Source: Catellatospora coxensis
GTDB taxonomy: Bacteria > Actinomycetota > Actinomycetes > Mycobacteriales > Micromonosporaceae
Length of the DNA: 64,000 nt
Reading direction: 5' to 3'
Assembly: GCF_016862635.1 (NCBI RefSeq)
Contig: NZ_BONI01000054.1
Span: 1-64,000, forward strand
In this document: positions 7,478 to 15,835 of the stretch, in pieces
Layout: each line of letters begins with the position of its first letter
Numbering within the stretch: position 1 is the stretch's first letter
Notes under the pieces: generated by a model
What the model saw: only the letters and a program-made list of their open reading frames with translations
Told to the model about the DNA's origin: nothing
Database searches by the model: none
Translations under genes and position numbers: made by a program

Positions 7478-9198
7478 CGCAGATCGGCGGAGGTGGTCTG
7501 GTCGGAGGAGGAGGTGCGCTTTCCGTTCACCTTGCTGTCGGTGGTGCCGCCGGCCCAGAACTCGATCCGGTCACCGTCCTCGCCGACGCGCGGGATGACC
7601 ATCGTCTGGTCGAACTCGCGGCCCGCCCGGGGCAGGTCCGCGGCCGCCGGCGCGACGGGCTGGTCGACGATCGCCGCACCGGGAGCGGCCTTGGCCTTGA
7701 CCTTGACCTTGCGGGCGACCCGCGGGCTGCGCACGACCAGCAGGCCGGCCAGCGGGCCCTGGACGCGGGCGACCTGCTCGACCGACTCCTCGACGTCCTC
7801 GGCGCGGGCCACCCTGGTCTCCACGACCAGCAGGACGGACGCGGCGATCTCGCTGAGCGCCTGGGCGTCGACCGCGCGGCTCGGCGGCGCGGTGGCCAGC
7901 AGCACCCGGTCGGCCTGCTGCTGCAGCTGGGCGAGCAGGTCGGACACGGCGGCGACCGGCAGCTCGACCCGCGGGTCGAGGCGGCCCGCGCCCAGCAGCG
8001 AGACACCGCGGATCGCGGGCACGGCGTACAGGGCGCTGTCGAGGGTGACCTCACCGGCGATGACGTCGCCGAGGCCGCGCGACGGGCTCACGCCCAGCAT
8101 GCCGGGCAGGTGCGAGGTCGAGTCGGTGCACACGATCACGACGCGCTCGCCGGAGCGGGCGAACGCCGCGGCCAGGTTGGCGACCACGAACTCGACCGCG
8201 GGGCCGGGGGCCGCGCCGCAGATCAGCAGCGCGTCGGTGGCCGAGGGGCGACCGCCCCGGGCGGCGCCGGCGGCGACCCGCAGCACGTTGCGCAGCAGGC
8301 TGAACTCGCGGCCCAGCGCGCTCGCCGCGTCGGCGACCGCCTTGTCCCGGCCGCGCTGCACCTCCATGAGCACCGGCACGTCGTTGCGGTAGGGGATCTG
8401 GCGGCTGTGGTAGATCCGGGAGTCCATGCGGTCCAGCACGAGCGCGCCGGCCAGGCCGAGCAGCAGGCCGATCGCGACGCCGCTGACCAGGTACAGCATC
8501 AGGTCGGGCTTGGCCGGGGAGGTGGGCTTGGTCGCCGCGGACAGGATGTTGCCCGGCTTGACCGTGGTCGCCAGCAGCGGGATCAGCCGCGCGTTCAGGG
8601 TGTTGATCTGCGAGGTGAGGATCTGCTGCTTCTGGACGGCCTTCTGCCGGTCGGCGGAGTTGGCGGCCAGGCCGACCAGCTGCGCGGCCACCTCGTCGAG
8701 CTGCTTGGTGAGGCCGGCGATCTCGTCGCGCATGGCGGCGCCCTGCACGTCGACGTTCTTCTGCGCCTCGGCGGCGCGCTGGTCCAGGTAGGCCTGGGCG
8801 AAGGCCTGCGAGCCGCGCTGCGCCTCGGCGACCGTGGGGGCGTCGAACGTGATGGACAGCACCGAGGTGTTCGCCGGAACGGTCACGGTGACCCGGGAGA
8901 CCAGCTCTTCGACCGGGGTGTCCGTGTTGAGGAGGTTCTTGGCCGCGCCGCCGACCGTCGTGGAGCGCACGACCTGGGACTCGGTGTCGAGGTTCACCTT
9001 GGTCGTGGTGTCCTGTCCGACCTGCATCACGAGGACCTTGGTCTCGGACACGTACACCTTGGGCTGGGTCGCCGCGACCCCGAGACCGCCGACCGCGCCG
9101 ACCGCCACCGCGAGTGCCACCAGCCACCAGCGGCGGGCCAGCCAGCCGACGTAATCGCCCACGCTCGCCGTCGGCACCGAAGCCGCATTAGTAGCCAT
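7474..9198 (-). CDS. Wzz/BY-kinase-like chain-length protein with degenerate ATPase domain
   Basis: A 574-aa protein with the polysaccharide co-polymerase layout: a cytoplasmic N-terminus, one TM near residues 25-45, a periplasmic coiled-coil region (about 100-240), a second TM near 250-270 and a C-terminal ParA/MinD-like domain. The C-terminal domain lacks a Walker A: where BY-kinases have a GK[ST] loop, this protein reads CGAAPGPAVEFVVAN. The equivalent of the A' strand is VVIVCTDST. The tail has no tyrosine cluster. It may therefore regulate chain length without kinase activity. ATG with AAGGGGAA upstream; it is the first gene of the leftward operon. Confidence 0.75.
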   Translation of the reverse strand: MATNAASVPTASVGDYVGWLARRWWLVALAVAVGAVGGLGVAATQPKVYVSETKVLVMQVGQDTTTKVNLDTESQVVRSTTVGGAAKNLLNTDTPVEELVSRVTVTVPANTSVLSITFDAPTVAEAQRGSQAFAQAYLDQRAAEAQKNVDVQGAAMRDEIAGLTKQLDEVAAQLVGLAANSADRQKAVQKQQILTSQINTLNARLIPLLATTVKPGNILSAATKPTSPAKPDLMLYLVSGVAIGLLLGLAGALVLDRMDSRIYHSRQIPYRNDVPVLMEVQRGRDKAVADAASALGREFSLLRNVLRVAAGAARGGRPSATDALLICGAAPGPAVEFVVANLAAAFARSGERVVIVCTDSTSHLPGMLGVSPSRGLGDVIAGEVTLDSALYAVPAIRGVSLLGAGRLDPRVELPVAAVSDLLAQLQQQADRVLLATAPPSRAVDAQALSEIAASVLLVVETRVARAEDVEESVEQVARVQGPLAGLLVVRSPRVARKVKVKAKAAPGAAIVDQPVAPAAADLPRAGREFDQTMVIPRVGEDGDRIEFWAGGTTDSKVNGKRTSSSDQTTSADLR

Positions 9199-9282
9199 TG
9201 ATTCCCCTTGTTAACAAACCCATGAACACAGGACCGACGACCGGCGCGGCGCAGGCGAAGACGCCCTGGGTAGACGGTCCTC

Positions 9283-9288
9283 ACCCTA
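9283..9288 (-). promoter_or_regulatory. Candidate -10 box (TAGGGT) for the wzz-like operon
   Basis: Reading leftward, TAGGGT would give a transcript with a leader of about 75 nt before the ATG at 9198. No convincing -35 hexamer is seen at the right distance. Confidence 0.3.
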
Positions 9289-9469
9289 GCCATCGCTGCC
9301 TGGCACGCGCTCAGCCAAACGGCCACTTCTGTGTCAGACCGGAGTTATTGGACGCCACGATCGCATCTGCGGGGTCAAGAGTATGACGGCGGAACCTGCC
9401 GTTCGGTCAGATCACGTGCACTGTCAGGCTACCGACAATCGTCCGCGACGAAATGTTAAATCGTGTCGC

Positions 9470-9475
9470 TAGGCT
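9470..9475 (+). promoter_or_regulatory. Candidate -10 box (TAGGCT) for the Alg14-like operon
   Basis: TAGGCT would place transcription start near 9482, leaving a leader of about 20 nt that contains GGAAAGGAAC before the GTG at 9504. This argues against the in-frame ATG at 9453, which lies upstream of the promoter. Confidence 0.45.
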
Positions 9476-9503
9476 GCGGGTCGTCGACAGGAAAGGAACC
9501 GAG

Positions 9504-9974
9504 GTGGGCGAACCGAATCGTGCACGTCATGTCATGCTGGTCGGCTCGTCGGGCGGACATCTCGCTCAGCTGTACGCGTTGCGTCCATGGTGGACAGACC
9601 GTTTCCGCACCTGGGTGACGTTCCCCACGCAGGACGCGCACAGCCTGCTCGGCGGCGAGAACGTCGTCTACGCGCACTACCCGACCACCCGGAACATCCC
9701 GAATCTGCTTCGCAACGCGCTGCTCGCGGTGAAGATGCTGCGCAGAACGCGGCCTGATGTGGTGATTTCGACCGGTGCGGGCGTGGCGCTGCCGTTCTTC
9801 ATCGTCGCCCGGCTGCTGCGGATACCCACTGTTTACGTGGAGGTCTACGACCGGCTGGAGACGCGCACCCTGACCGCCCGGCTGTGCGCGCCGTTCACTT
9901 CGCGCATGCTGGTCCAGTTCGAGGAGCAGCTGCGGCTGTACAAGGGCGCGACGCTGGTGGGGCCGCTGCTGTGA
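9504..9974 (+). CDS. Alg14-like glycosyltransferase membrane subunit
   Basis: A 156-aa protein of the Alg14/EpsE/PssD type. It starts with a Rossmann strand and glycine loop (VMLVGSSGGHLAQL), followed by RPDVVISTGAGVALPF and TVYVEVYDR, typical of the non-catalytic subunit that recruits its Alg13-like partner to the membrane. The start is taken as GTG 9504 because of the GGAAAGGAAC ribosome-binding site; an ATG 17 codons upstream is possible. Its stop overlaps the GTG of the following Alg13-like gene as GTGA, matching the known two-subunit UDP-sugar transferase. It probably adds an early sugar to the lipid-linked unit. Confidence 0.85.
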   Translation: MGEPNRARHVMLVGSSGGHLAQLYALRPWWTDRFRTWVTFPTQDAHSLLGGENVVYAHYPTTRNIPNLLRNALLAVKMLRRTRPDVVISTGAGVALPFFIVARLLRIPTVYVEVYDRLETRTLTARLCAPFTSRMLVQFEEQLRLYKGATLVGPLL

Positions 9975-11515
9975 CGACCACCTCTCCCGACTTCCCGACG
10001 CAGCGCACCGCGCTGACCGTGCCGGCGCCGCGCCGGCCGGAGCGCGACGCCGTGCTGGTCGTGGTCGGCACCGACGTGCACTCCTTCGACCGGCTGCTGG
10101 ACTGGGCCGAGAGCTGGTCCGCCGGCAGCGGCGTGCCGTGCGTCATGCAGTACGGCTCGTCGACCCCGCGGCAGGCGCCCGGCTCGGACGCGTTCTTCGA
10201 CCACGAGACGCTGAACGAGCGGCTGCGCCAGGCCGCGGTGGTGGTCTGCCACGGCGGCCCCGCCACCATCACCGAGGCCCGCCGGGCCGGGCACAAGCCG
10301 ATCGTGGTGCCCCGCGACCCGACGCTGCACGAGCACGTCGACGACCACCAGCAGCGTTTCGCCGCCCGGATGGGCAGCCTGGGCATGGTCGAGCTGTGCC
10401 GCACCGAGGCCGAGTTCCGGGCCGCGCTCGACGCCGCGGTGGCCGAGCCCACCCGGCTGCGCATCTCGGGCAGTGAGGCCGGCGCTGCCGCGACCGCGGC
10501 CGCGCTGCGCGTGGGCTCGATCGCGGACGGCCTGGTCACCAGGCTTCCCCGGCCCACACCGTCCGATAAGGTCACCGTGCTGTTCGTCGGTGGCTGGGGG
10601 CGCAGCGGCTCGACGCTGACCGACCGCATCCTGGGCCAGGCGCCCGATGTGTGTGCGGTAGGTGAGGTGACTCACATCTGGGAACGCGCTTTGCGCGACA
10701 ACGAGCGCTGCGGCTGCGGCAGCGCGTTCGCCGACTGCCCGTTCTGGGCCAAGGTGGGCGATCTGGCGTTCGGCGGTTGGGACAAACTGGATCTCGACGC
10801 TGCGATGGCGCTGAAGCACCGGGTGGACCGCATGCGCTTCGTGCTGCGGATGTCCCTGCCGTTCTTCCTGAACCGCCGTAAGAAGGACCTGCGGGCGTAC
10901 GGCGAGCTGCACCGGCGGATCTACCGCGCGGTGGCCGACGTCTCCGGGGCCAGCGTGGTCGTCGACTCCAGCAAGCACGCCTCGCTGGCCTTCGCCCTGC
11001 GCCACGCGCGCGGCGTCGACCTGCGCGTGCTGCACCTGGTCCGGGACGGGCGCGCGGTGGCTTACTCGTGGAGCCGTGAGGTGCGCCGCCCGGAGATCGT
11101 GGGCGCCGAGGTGTTCATGCCGCAGTACTCGACGGTGAAGTCCGGCGTGCTGTGGTCGGTGCACAACGCGCTGTTCCACGTGCTCGACTGGGTGCGCACG
11201 CCGACGCTGCGGCTGCGCTACGAGGACGTGGTGGCCCGGCCCGTGGACGGCCTGCGCCGCATCCGCGCCTTCGCGGGTCTCGGCCCCGGCGGCGTGGAGT
11301 GCCTGACGCAGCCCGCCGACGGACTGCCGGTGGCCCGGCTGGAGACCACGCACACCGTCGCGGGCAACCCGATGCGTTTCACCAACGGCGAGCTGGAGCT
11401 GCGCCTCGACGCCGCCTGGCGCGGCAAGCTCGCCCCCCGCAAGCGCCGCATCCTCAGCGTGATGACGTGGTTCGGCCGCGCGCGCTACGGCTACCTGGAC
11501 TGGAGAAGGAAATGA
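9971..11515 (+). CDS. Alg13-like glycosyltransferase fused to a sulfotransferase
   Basis: A 514-aa two-domain protein. Residues ~25-185 match the Alg13/EpsF/GT28 C-terminal catalytic fold (VLVVVGTDVHSFDRLL, then CHGGPATITEARRAG near 93, binding UDP-sugar). Residues ~200-514 form a sulfotransferase with P-loop GGWGRSGSTLTDRIL near 205-219, a CGCGSAFADCPFW cysteine motif, VVDSSKHASLAFAL, and LHLVRDGRAVAYSWS near 353. GTG start, overlapping alg14-like as GTGA. The fusion would let one polypeptide transfer a sugar with the Alg14 partner and sulfate the product. Both halves keep their key loops, so both look active. The fusion is continuous in one frame. Confidence 0.85.
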   Translation: MTTTSPDFPTQRTALTVPAPRRPERDAVLVVVGTDVHSFDRLLDWAESWSAGSGVPCVMQYGSSTPRQAPGSDAFFDHETLNERLRQAAVVVCHGGPATITEARRAGHKPIVVPRDPTLHEHVDDHQQRFAARMGSLGMVELCRTEAEFRAALDAAVAEPTRLRISGSEAGAAATAAALRVGSIADGLVTRLPRPTPSDKVTVLFVGGWGRSGSTLTDRILGQAPDVCAVGEVTHIWERALRDNERCGCGSAFADCPFWAKVGDLAFGGWDKLDLDAAMALKHRVDRMRFVLRMSLPFFLNRRKKDLRAYGELHRRIYRAVADVSGASVVVDSSKHASLAFALRHARGVDLRVLHLVRDGRAVAYSWSREVRRPEIVGAEVFMPQYSTVKSGVLWSVHNALFHVLDWVRTPTLRLRYEDVVARPVDGLRRIRAFAGLGPGGVECLTQPADGLPVARLETTHTVAGNPMRFTNGELELRLDAAWRGKLAPRKRRILSVMTWFGRARYGYLDWRRK

Positions 11516-12423
11516 CGGCGAGCGTCTCGGTGGTCGTGCCCACCCGCAACCGCCCGGAACTGCTGCGCAAGGCGATCGACGCGATCCTGGGCCAGGACTA
11601 CCCCGGCCCGGTCGAGATCGTCGTCGTGTACGACCAGAGCGAGCCCGACTACTCGCTGGTCCAGGACGACCCGCAGCGCCGCGTCCGGGTGATCGTGAAC
11701 ACGCGCACCCAGGGCCTCGCCGGCGGCCGCAACACCGGCATCCTGGCGACCGCGACCGAGCTGGTGGCCTTCTGCGACGACGACGACGAGTGGCTGCCCG
11801 GCAAGCTGGCGGCCCAGGTCGCCATGCTCGACGCCCACCCGGCGTCCGAGCTGTGCTCGATCGGCGTCGTCATCGACTACGACGGCAAGGACGTGGACCG
11901 CACGCTGGACCGCGACCTGGTGACGCTGCCCGAGCTGCTGCGCTCGCGGCTGACCGAGCTGCACCCGTCGACGTTCCTGTTCCGCCGGGCGGCGCTGGTC
12001 GACGGGATCGGCCTGGTCGACGAGAACATCCCCGGCAGCTACGCCGAGGACTACGAGCTGCTGCTGCGGGTCGCGCGGCGGGCGCCGATCGCGAACGCGC
12101 CCGGGGTCGGGGTGCGGGTGCGCTGGCACCGGCAGTCGTACTTCACCGCGCGCTGGGCGACCATCGCCGAGGCGCTGGAGTGGCTGCTGGAGCGCTACCC
12201 CGAGTTCGAGGGCGCGCCGCGCGGCCATGCCCGGATCACCGGGCAGATCGCGTTCGCGCAGGCCGCGGGCGGGCACCGCAAGGACGCGATGCGCTGGGTC
12301 AAGAAGACCATCCGGCACAGCCCCCGCGAGGCCCGCTCCTACCTGGCGCTGGCGGTGGCGACCCGGCTCGTCTCGGCCGACACCGTGCTGCGCCGGCTGC
12401 ACCAGCGCGGCCGCGGCATCTGA
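11512..12423 (+). CDS. Family 2 glycosyltransferase (GT-A fold)
   Basis: A 303-aa protein with a classical GT2 start, VSVVVPTRNRPELLRKAID, a nucleotide/metal site VAFCDDDDEWLPGKL near residue 85, and an acceptor-site acidic pair GSYAEDYELLLR near 175. The C-terminal ~80 residues are helical and basic. The ATG overlaps the stop of the fusion gene as ATGA. It is the last gene of the rightward operon and is followed by a strong terminator. It probably extends the same lipid-linked oligosaccharide; the sugar specificity cannot be read. Confidence 0.87.
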   Translation: MTASVSVVVPTRNRPELLRKAIDAILGQDYPGPVEIVVVYDQSEPDYSLVQDDPQRRVRVIVNTRTQGLAGGRNTGILATATELVAFCDDDDEWLPGKLAAQVAMLDAHPASELCSIGVVIDYDGKDVDRTLDRDLVTLPELLRSRLTELHPSTFLFRRAALVDGIGLVDENIPGSYAEDYELLLRVARRAPIANAPGVGVRVRWHRQSYFTARWATIAEALEWLLERYPEFEGAPRGHARITGQIAFAQAAGGHRKDAMRWVKKTIRHSPREARSYLALAVATRLVSADTVLRRLHQRGRGI

Positions 12424-12433
12424 CACCACGAAC

Positions 12434-12467
12434 AAAGGGGGCGGGATCCGCGGATCCCGCCCCCTTT
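12434..12467. terminator. Bidirectional terminator between convergent genes
   Basis: A perfect 17-bp inverted repeat (12434-12450 with 12451-12467), AAA on the left and TTT on the right, lies between the GT2 gene and the converging hydrolase gene. Its symmetry suits termination on both strands. Confidence 0.85.
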
Positions 12468-12479
12468 CTGCTGCTCACC

Positions 12480-14105
12480 TCACGCGTCGCAGAACCCGCG
12501 CCACGCCTTCTGGCTGGGCGCGTCCAGCAGCCGCCAGTCGGCCCGGGTGAAGTCGACATCGAAGTACGTCACCCACAGCGCGCCGCCCCTGATGGAGGCG
12601 TTGCCCGCGTCGGTCAGCCAGGCGGCCCGGCCGCTGCCGGAGGTGTCGCCGGGCAGCTTGGCGGTGCCCAGCTCGGCGATGCCCCACGGCTTGCCCTCGG
12701 CCTTCGACACGGTGGCCACCCGGTTCACCATCGTCGCGGCGTCGGGGTACTTCGGGTTGGTGAAGTTGAAGTTGTAGACGTCCCAGCCGAGCACGTCGAT
12801 GACGTCGCTGCCGGCGTAGTAGTCCTTCCACTTGCGGCCGGACTGCGGGAACACGCTCCAGTCCATCAGCACCAGCGTGGCGTGCAGCTTCGGGTTGCCC
12901 GCGGCGTCGGCCAGCCCGGCGATACGCCGCCAGGCCGCCCGGTAGTCGGCCGCGGTGAACACGCCGGCCTCGATGTTGTCCTCGGGCTCGTGGTAGTAGA
13001 CCCAGTAGACGTCGCGGTCGCGGGGCGCCTGGGCGAACCAGTTGCGCAGGTAGGAGTCGCGGGAGCCGCCGAGGATCTCCTTCGGGTTGTACTTGAAGGA
13101 GACGACCACGGTCCGTCCCGCCTTGCCGGCGTTGCCGGGCCAGGCCGCGGGCGCGCCCGTGTAGAACGTGCGGAACGCCTCCAGGCCGCCGTACAGGCTG
13201 TCGACGCGGCTCACGCCCTGGGCGTACGTCTCGCCGCTCTTCGGGATGAAGCCGACGCCGCACAGCGTGCGCCCAGCCGGGATGTTGCCCGGCGGGTTCG
13301 GCTGGCCCGGGTTGACCGAAGCGGACGGGTCGACCGACGGCGACGCCGACGCGCCCGGCGAGGCGGTGCCGGACGGGTTCGGCTTGCCGCTGCCGTCACC
13401 GCGCTGGTGCCCGTCGAGCGTCTCGGTGTCCTGGATCTCGATGAAGGTCACCGCCAGGGCCGGGGCGCCGGCGCCGTGCTCGCCGGCGAACAGGGTCAGC
13501 GTCTCGCTGTCGCTGGCGTTGGTCACCGCGAACGAGTACCGGGCCGGGCCCTGGCCGGGGGTGGGCACCGCCGCGCTGACGTCGAAGCTGACCAGGTTGC
13601 CCGCCGAGACCGTGGGCTCGCCGCCGAGCACCTCGCCGAGGCCGGGCCGGGTGGCGTACGACAGCTCCTTCTCGTTCCAGTCGCTGCTGAGCACCGAGCG
13701 CACCTGCAGCGACGCCGGGGGTTTGGCGTCGGCCTGCAGCTGCAGCGACATGGACTGGACGCGGAAGCCCGCGGGCGTCGTGACCTGGAACTTCAGGTAC
13801 GCCACCGCGTAGTAGTCGGCACGCGCGACGGACACCAGGGTGTCCCGGCCGCCGAACACGGTGTCCGGCTCCTCGCGCACCACGTAGCCGTCCTCGCCGA
13901 CGGGGATGCGCTGGGAGGTGGTCTCGGGCGGGTCGTCCTTGGCGAACACGATCGCCGCACCGATCAGTGCCACACCGATGCAGGCGGCGACGACCGCAGC
14001 CAAGATCATCCGGCCGCGGGACGGCGGCCAGAAGCCGCGTCGCCGTGTTCGAGGGTCTAAGCGTTCTGGCGGTGCGAAGCGGGTGCTCCGCGCGGGGTAG
14101 GCCAC
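12480..14105 (-). CDS. Membrane-anchored DNRLRE-domain/GH26-like hydrolase
   Basis: A 541-aa protein with a cytoplasmic N-tail rich in Arg/Pro, one TM (about 33-55), a DNRLRE carbohydrate-binding-type domain (about 70-230, starting DGYVVREEPDTVFGG), a Ser/Pro/Gly linker, and a TIM-barrel hydrolase domain from about 285. WVYYHEPED (Glu ~373) and WGIAELGTA (Glu ~477) are the likely catalytic pair of a GH26-like enzyme. The GTG start has GGAG nine nt upstream. It is placed convergently to the glycosyltransferase operon. It is probably anchored outside the membrane and acts on the polymer; the substrate is unknown. Confidence 0.7.
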   Translation of the reverse strand: MAYPARSTRFAPPERLDPRTRRRGFWPPSRGRMILAAVVAACIGVALIGAAIVFAKDDPPETTSQRIPVGEDGYVVREEPDTVFGGRDTLVSVARADYYAVAYLKFQVTTPAGFRVQSMSLQLQADAKPPASLQVRSVLSSDWNEKELSYATRPGLGEVLGGEPTVSAGNLVSFDVSAAVPTPGQGPARYSFAVTNASDSETLTLFAGEHGAGAPALAVTFIEIQDTETLDGHQRGDGSGKPNPSGTASPGASASPSVDPSASVNPGQPNPPGNIPAGRTLCGVGFIPKSGETYAQGVSRVDSLYGGLEAFRTFYTGAPAAWPGNAGKAGRTVVVSFKYNPKEILGGSRDSYLRNWFAQAPRDRDVYWVYYHEPEDNIEAGVFTAADYRAAWRRIAGLADAAGNPKLHATLVLMDWSVFPQSGRKWKDYYAGSDVIDVLGWDVYNFNFTNPKYPDAATMVNRVATVSKAEGKPWGIAELGTAKLPGDTSGSGRAAWLTDAGNASIRGGALWVTYFDVDFTRADWRLLDAPSQKAWRGFCDA

Positions 14106-14254
14106 AGTCAGACTCCGAGCAGGTTCACGCGGCCCGTGCCGCGATCTCTGTATTGGCTCATGGCAGCCGTATGCGGCGCCGTCGCGAACAAGCATTGTCC
14201 GCCACGGCGCCGCACATCTCACTGCCGATCCTGATCACATTTCACATGATCGGC

Positions 14255-14273
14255 GATCGGAGGCAATCCGATC
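14255..14273. terminator. Small hairpin at the 3' end of the first propeller gene
   Basis: GATCGGA and TCCGATC form a 7-bp stem with a 5-nt loop, immediately after (and touching) the stop of the minus-strand propeller gene. Weak T content; a modest terminator candidate. Confidence 0.35.
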
Positions 14274-15594
14274 ACATTACCGGCAATGGAAAGAATGCGA
14301 TCCTTCCATGGAACTCGCCATGAACTGTATCGGTATCGCTGGCAATCCACAGTCCTGCGGTAGTGGGGTAGATGTCCTCGGTGCCGACGCCGCGATCCTT
14401 TCCGGGGTTCCACGTGAAGGCTTTGCCGGTCACCGGATTGATCGCGCCGATGCCCTCGGCCGGGACCGCGCCCGGGCCGGCGCTGTCCGCGCCGTTCGGG
14501 TTGTCCAGCCAGCGCTGGTGGCCGCCGACGTAGACGGCCGCCCCGGCGACCGCGACGGACAGCAGCGTGTCCCCGCCGGTGTAGTTGACCCACACCGGCT
14601 GTTTGTTGGCGACCTGGCTGACCAGGTCCCACCGGGCGGCGGTGTCGCAAAGCGAGCCGGTGCGCCGAGCCCCCGTGGTGACCGCCACGAACCAGGTCCC
14701 GTCGGCCGAGATGTCGACGCCGCGCATGTAGGTCGGGAACGAGTTGGCGCACTGCTGCTGGTAGCGGGTGGTCGTCCAGGGCGACAGCGTGGCCGGCGAC
14801 GTGGTCAGGTTCACCACCGCGATCTGGTGCCGGGCCTGGCCCGCGACGCTGCTGAAGTTGCCCATGATGACCAGCTTCGAGCCGTCGGGGGTGACGTCCA
14901 TGCCGGTCACCTTCACCGCCGAGGTGGCCCCGGAGCCGGTGACCCGCGCCCCGTCCAGGCCCATGTTCACCGAGGCGTCGGCCGCGCCGGTGCCCGCGTT
15001 GAGCGCGGCCAGGCCGCGCCGGCTCGCGCCGCCGACGGTCTGGAAGCGCCCGCCGAGCAGCAGCCGGTTGCCGGCCAGCATCAGCTCGTCGACGCCGCCG
15101 TTGATCTCCGGCACGGTGAAGCCCGAGACGGACGCGCCGGTCGTGGCGCTGATCCGCTCGACGCCGCGCGAGCGCACCCCGTTGACGTTGGTGAAGTCGC
15201 CGCCGATGTAGAGCGACTGGCCGTCCGGTGCCGCGACCAGGGCCCGGACGGTGCCGTCGACGACCGGTTTGAACGTGGTGTCGATCGCCCCGGTGGTGGC
15301 GTTGAAGGCGAACAGGCGGCGCTGGGTGGTCACCGTGGCCGAATTCGACGGCCTGATCTGCGTGAACGAGCCGCCGACGTAGATGCGGCCGCCGATGGCG
15401 AGGATCTTGAAGGCGGTGCCGTCGAGCGCGTGCGGCGTCCAGTTGACCGGATCCTGGCCGACCAGCGCGGCGTGCTGGACCGATACCGCCGAGACGGGGG
15501 CGCCGACGGCGACGGCGGCGAGGGTGGCCGCCGTGGTCAGCGCGACGAACACCGAGCGCCGCCTACCGCGACGCGCGATCGAGAACCCATACAT
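14272..15594 (-). CDS. Secreted beta-propeller-like repeat protein (short paralogue)
   Basis: A 440-aa secreted protein. The signal peptide (RRGRRR then a hydrophobic stretch to APVSA, about residue 35) has a twin-arginine-like start. The mature part is made of repeated beta-blade units with the signatures IYVGGSFT, LYIGGDFT, LLLGGRFQ and VYVGGHQRW, spaced 45-60 residues apart. This is a Kelch/NHL-like propeller layout with no recognised enzyme motif. It shares several segments with the next gene, including GGDTLLSVA and GGHQRW. It is probably a cell-surface or matrix protein. ATG at 15594; the ribosome-binding site is weak. Confidence 0.7.
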   Translation of the reverse strand: MYGFSIARRGRRRSVFVALTTAATLAAVAVGAPVSAVSVQHAALVGQDPVNWTPHALDGTAFKILAIGGRIYVGGSFTQIRPSNSATVTTQRRLFAFNATTGAIDTTFKPVVDGTVRALVAAPDGQSLYIGGDFTNVNGVRSRGVERISATTGASVSGFTVPEINGGVDELMLAGNRLLLGGRFQTVGGASRRGLAALNAGTGAADASVNMGLDGARVTGSGATSAVKVTGMDVTPDGSKLVIMGNFSSVAGQARHQIAVVNLTTSPATLSPWTTTRYQQQCANSFPTYMRGVDISADGTWFVAVTTGARRTGSLCDTAARWDLVSQVANKQPVWVNYTGGDTLLSVAVAGAAVYVGGHQRWLDNPNGADSAGPGAVPAEGIGAINPVTGKAFTWNPGKDRGVGTEDIYPTTAGLWIASDTDTVHGEFHGRIAFFPLPVM

Positions 15595-15783
15595 ACGTCC
15601 GGATGCTGCCACGAATCGGCAAGCGAGCCTGTCGTGCAGACGACCGCGGGAAAGCCCGGTAACCGCTTGCGTGAATACCACTTCACGCACTATTACGGGT
15701 CTATTGTCGACAATTAACCCCGGGCATTCGGCACACTTTAGCCGTTCGGCCCGTAACCGGCAACGGGCCGTCCCCATAAAGAG

Positions 15784-15817
15784 AGCGGACCGGCCACCCG
15801 AGGGTGACCGGTCCGCT
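15784..15817. terminator. Hairpin terminator after the long propeller gene
   Basis: AGCGGACCGGCCACC (15784-15798 region) pairs with GGTGACCGGTCCGCT (to 15817), with one wobble. It lies 18 nt downstream of the minus-strand stop at 15836. Confidence 0.75.
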
Positions 15818-15835
15818 TTACCGCTTGGTGCTCGC

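Larger units (their letters stand above)
9199..9503. promoter_or_regulatory. Divergent promoter region between the two polysaccharide operons
   Basis: This 305-nt gene-free stretch separates the leftward wzz-like operon from the rightward Alg14-like operon. It holds candidate -10 elements for both strands and a small dyad, ACGGCGGAACCTGCCGT, near 9388. It is slightly richer in A/T than the flanking genes. No RNA gene is visible. Confidence 0.5.

Noticed and set aside
9453-9503. ATG 9453 as start of the Alg14-like gene
   Set aside because: It lies upstream of the TAGGCT promoter box and has no ribosome-binding site; GTG 9504 has both in the right place.
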